From Silene conica (lineage: Eukaryota; Streptophyta; Magnoliopsida; Caryophyllales; Caryophyllaceae), in assembly GCA_029255685.2 (NCBI GenBank), contig CM055317.2:74575460-74639459 (forward strand): 64,000 nucleotides of DNA, given 5' to 3'. Position 1 is the first letter of the stretch. Each line of letters begins with the position of its first letter. Positions 62,414 to 64,000 of the stretch are shown here, piece by piece. The position numbers were made by a program, and so were the translations under genes. The notes beneath the pieces were generated by a model. The model worked only from the letters and a program-made list of their open reading frames with translations, searched no databases and was not told the origin of the DNA.

Positions 62414-63658
62414 TGTTGGGAAATGTGTCCTCAACAATAGTGCGATCACGTAATTAAATCTCATGACGAGAATGCGCAAGGGATGATACGATTTTATATT
62501 AGTCAACTGACCAACATTAATCGGTAATGATTGGCTAGCTAGAGTTTGACATTACTGTCGTATGACGGTGGTGGTCAGTTGATCCCTTTAGGTCACACCT
62601 ATAGGACAATTCCCTTAATTGTTATAATGATCAACTGTATATGATACGAATTGATCAAATTCCTTAAAACTTATATATCGAGAATATTAGAGGTAAAATT
62701 TTAATGTAAGATTTGTGTTTGAAATTGAAATGTATCAATTGTCAATTGTTAAACGATATTTATGAAATATCGTAATTAGAATGAATCGGGTTGTATATTA
62801 TTACAAGTGTTGTAAATCGTATTGACGATTATTGAAATGACCATTTTATACATTAGTAATTATGAATTACTAGTCAATTTGTTAAATATGATTTATTAAT
62901 TTACAAATGATATTTATTTGATAAATATGCATTTTAGATTAAAACAATTAATTTATGGTGTGAGATGTTTGCATTTCACACATAAGTTTACAATTGTACA
63001 AAATGACAAATATAAAATGAAGGTCCATTTTATGAAAGGTGGTACCGGTTTTTGGTGTTGGTAATTAAGGTATGTTTTATGTTTTGAGAACATAAAGACA
63101 CAACCATTAAGTGTAGCCTTGAGAGCATTTACCTAGAGCTATCCTATGTGCATGGGTAAGATAAAAATGCTCCTTTTGTGCTTTCCTAAGGCACTCTCAC
63201 GCCAACTATACCAACCATCCATCAAATGTGGATCTATATACAAAACAATTCATTCATGCTAACCTTAAGTTTTTCTAGTGTAAGAAAACTAAGAAATCCT
63301 CTAAAATATTATAAGATAATATTAGTACTAATTGTATAAGAGATATAAAATTAGTATAATAAGTTCATATTAGAACTTATATTGTTTTAAGGAAAGAACC
63401 GATTTTGATACTAGCTTGTTCCAAGTTTCGGTTGATTAAGGGATTGTCTTGGTGCATCCAAAGGAGGTATTCTTATTTGGGTACTTGGAGGATCATCCTT
63501 GCTATAATCTTGGACCGTGTGTAAGGGTTCAATATCTTCTTATTTCCGCTTGTTTTAGCATGCATAAGATCATTATAATAGGTTAATTAAAGGGTTAATT
63601 AAAAGATTATGTTAGTATGACTAAAGATTAGTTTATGAGTAACTAATAAAACCCTTCA
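62414..63658 (+). repeat. LTR of a third copia-type element, nested in the second
   Basis: It starts TGTTGGGAAATGTGTCC at the point where the earlier LTR stops and ends ATAAAACCCTTCA. It is followed, two bases later, by TGGTATCAGAAC (63661-63672), the initiator tRNA-Met PBS. Length 1245 bp. No coding content. Confidence 0.82.
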
Positions 63659-63660
63659 AT

Positions 63661-64000
63661 TGGTATCAGAACAATAGGTTGTTTGCATGCTTTCCGTTTA
63701 CGTTTTTACGGAGTTATAGTGATAACAAAATAAAATTTGGTATTTTCGTTTAATATATGATATGCACGAAATTAATTTAGCATGAATACCTACCGTTTTC
63801 TAAAATGTTTTGGAATATTTGGAATATATTTTGCATGAATATTGACTTATGGTATATTAAATCTCGGATTTTATAAAGTTTTAATGGTTAAAATCGTTTA
63901 TTTTGGGAAAAATAGCTAAAATCATCTTTTGGCCGAGATTTTTCAGTATGTTATCACATGTATTTTATATAACATGAATATGAATTTTCGTAAATTATGG
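63661..64000 (+). other. PBS and start of the internal region, running off the window
   Basis: PBS TGGTATCAGAAC at 63661-63672, then about 330 bp of A/T-rich leader. No gag ORF has begun before the window ends, so autonomy cannot be judged. Confidence 0.75.

Overview
The window is nuclear DNA of a flowering plant. It has GT-AG introns, Ty3/gypsy and Ty1/copia LTR retrotransposons, an L1-type LINE, Helitrons and many MITEs. Its three host genes are typical of eudicots. I lean towards Caryophyllales, but nothing in the window proves that. No rRNA, tRNA or CRISPR was seen.

Host genes, all on the + strand: (1) flavonoid 3'-hydroxylase (CYP75B type), 24884-33303, three exons and 513 aa, with a 5.6-kb second intron full of transposon remains; (2) an intronless NKAP/MAS2-like nuclear RS-rich protein, 37617-39350, 577 aa; (3) a GPI-anchored X8-domain protein of the PDCB type, 44327-48168, four exons and 255 aa. 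They are unrelated in function: anthocyanin B-ring hydroxylation, RNA processing or rRNA regulation, and callose binding.

Layout. 57-2489: 5'-truncated LINE (- strand) with a 13-bp target duplication. 3601-15794: near-complete Athila-type Ty3/gypsy element (- strand), TSD ATTAC, with gag, pol, a short 3' ORF and a nested 1.8-kb solo LTR. 17761-23174: decayed Ty1/copia whose left LTR holds a Tourist-like MITE. 24292-24704: MITE with an 11-bp TSD in the F3'H promoter. 24884-33303: F3'H. 33891-36372: Helitron ends, probably nested, with a CACTA remnant. 37617-39350: NKAP-like gene. 42140-44034: MITEs. 44327-48168: X8 gene. 48737-56317: mosaic of MITEs, LTR fragments, a long-TIR element, a Helitron on the - strand and two nested foldback elements. 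56532-62413: Ty1/copia with broken gag-pol, preceded by an inverted R-U5 fragment and a second copy of its own 3' tail. 62414-64000: LTR and start of another copia, inserted in the previous element's right LTR and running off the window.

Most notable observations: an inverted LTR fragment that matches minus-strand strong-stop DNA, ending about 31 nt downstream of the LTR TATA box and joined at a short microhomology to the element's own tail; a MITE family with recognisable 9-bp TSDs in at least five copies, two of them in introns and one in a gene 5' flank; three hairpins in the Athila 3' region with a constant loop and co-varying arms; a young Athila copy that carries an older-looking solo LTR; and a GGCACCGTGCC near-palindrome that recurs in the pol reading frame and in the 3' non-coding part of the same element. 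All alignments were made by eye.
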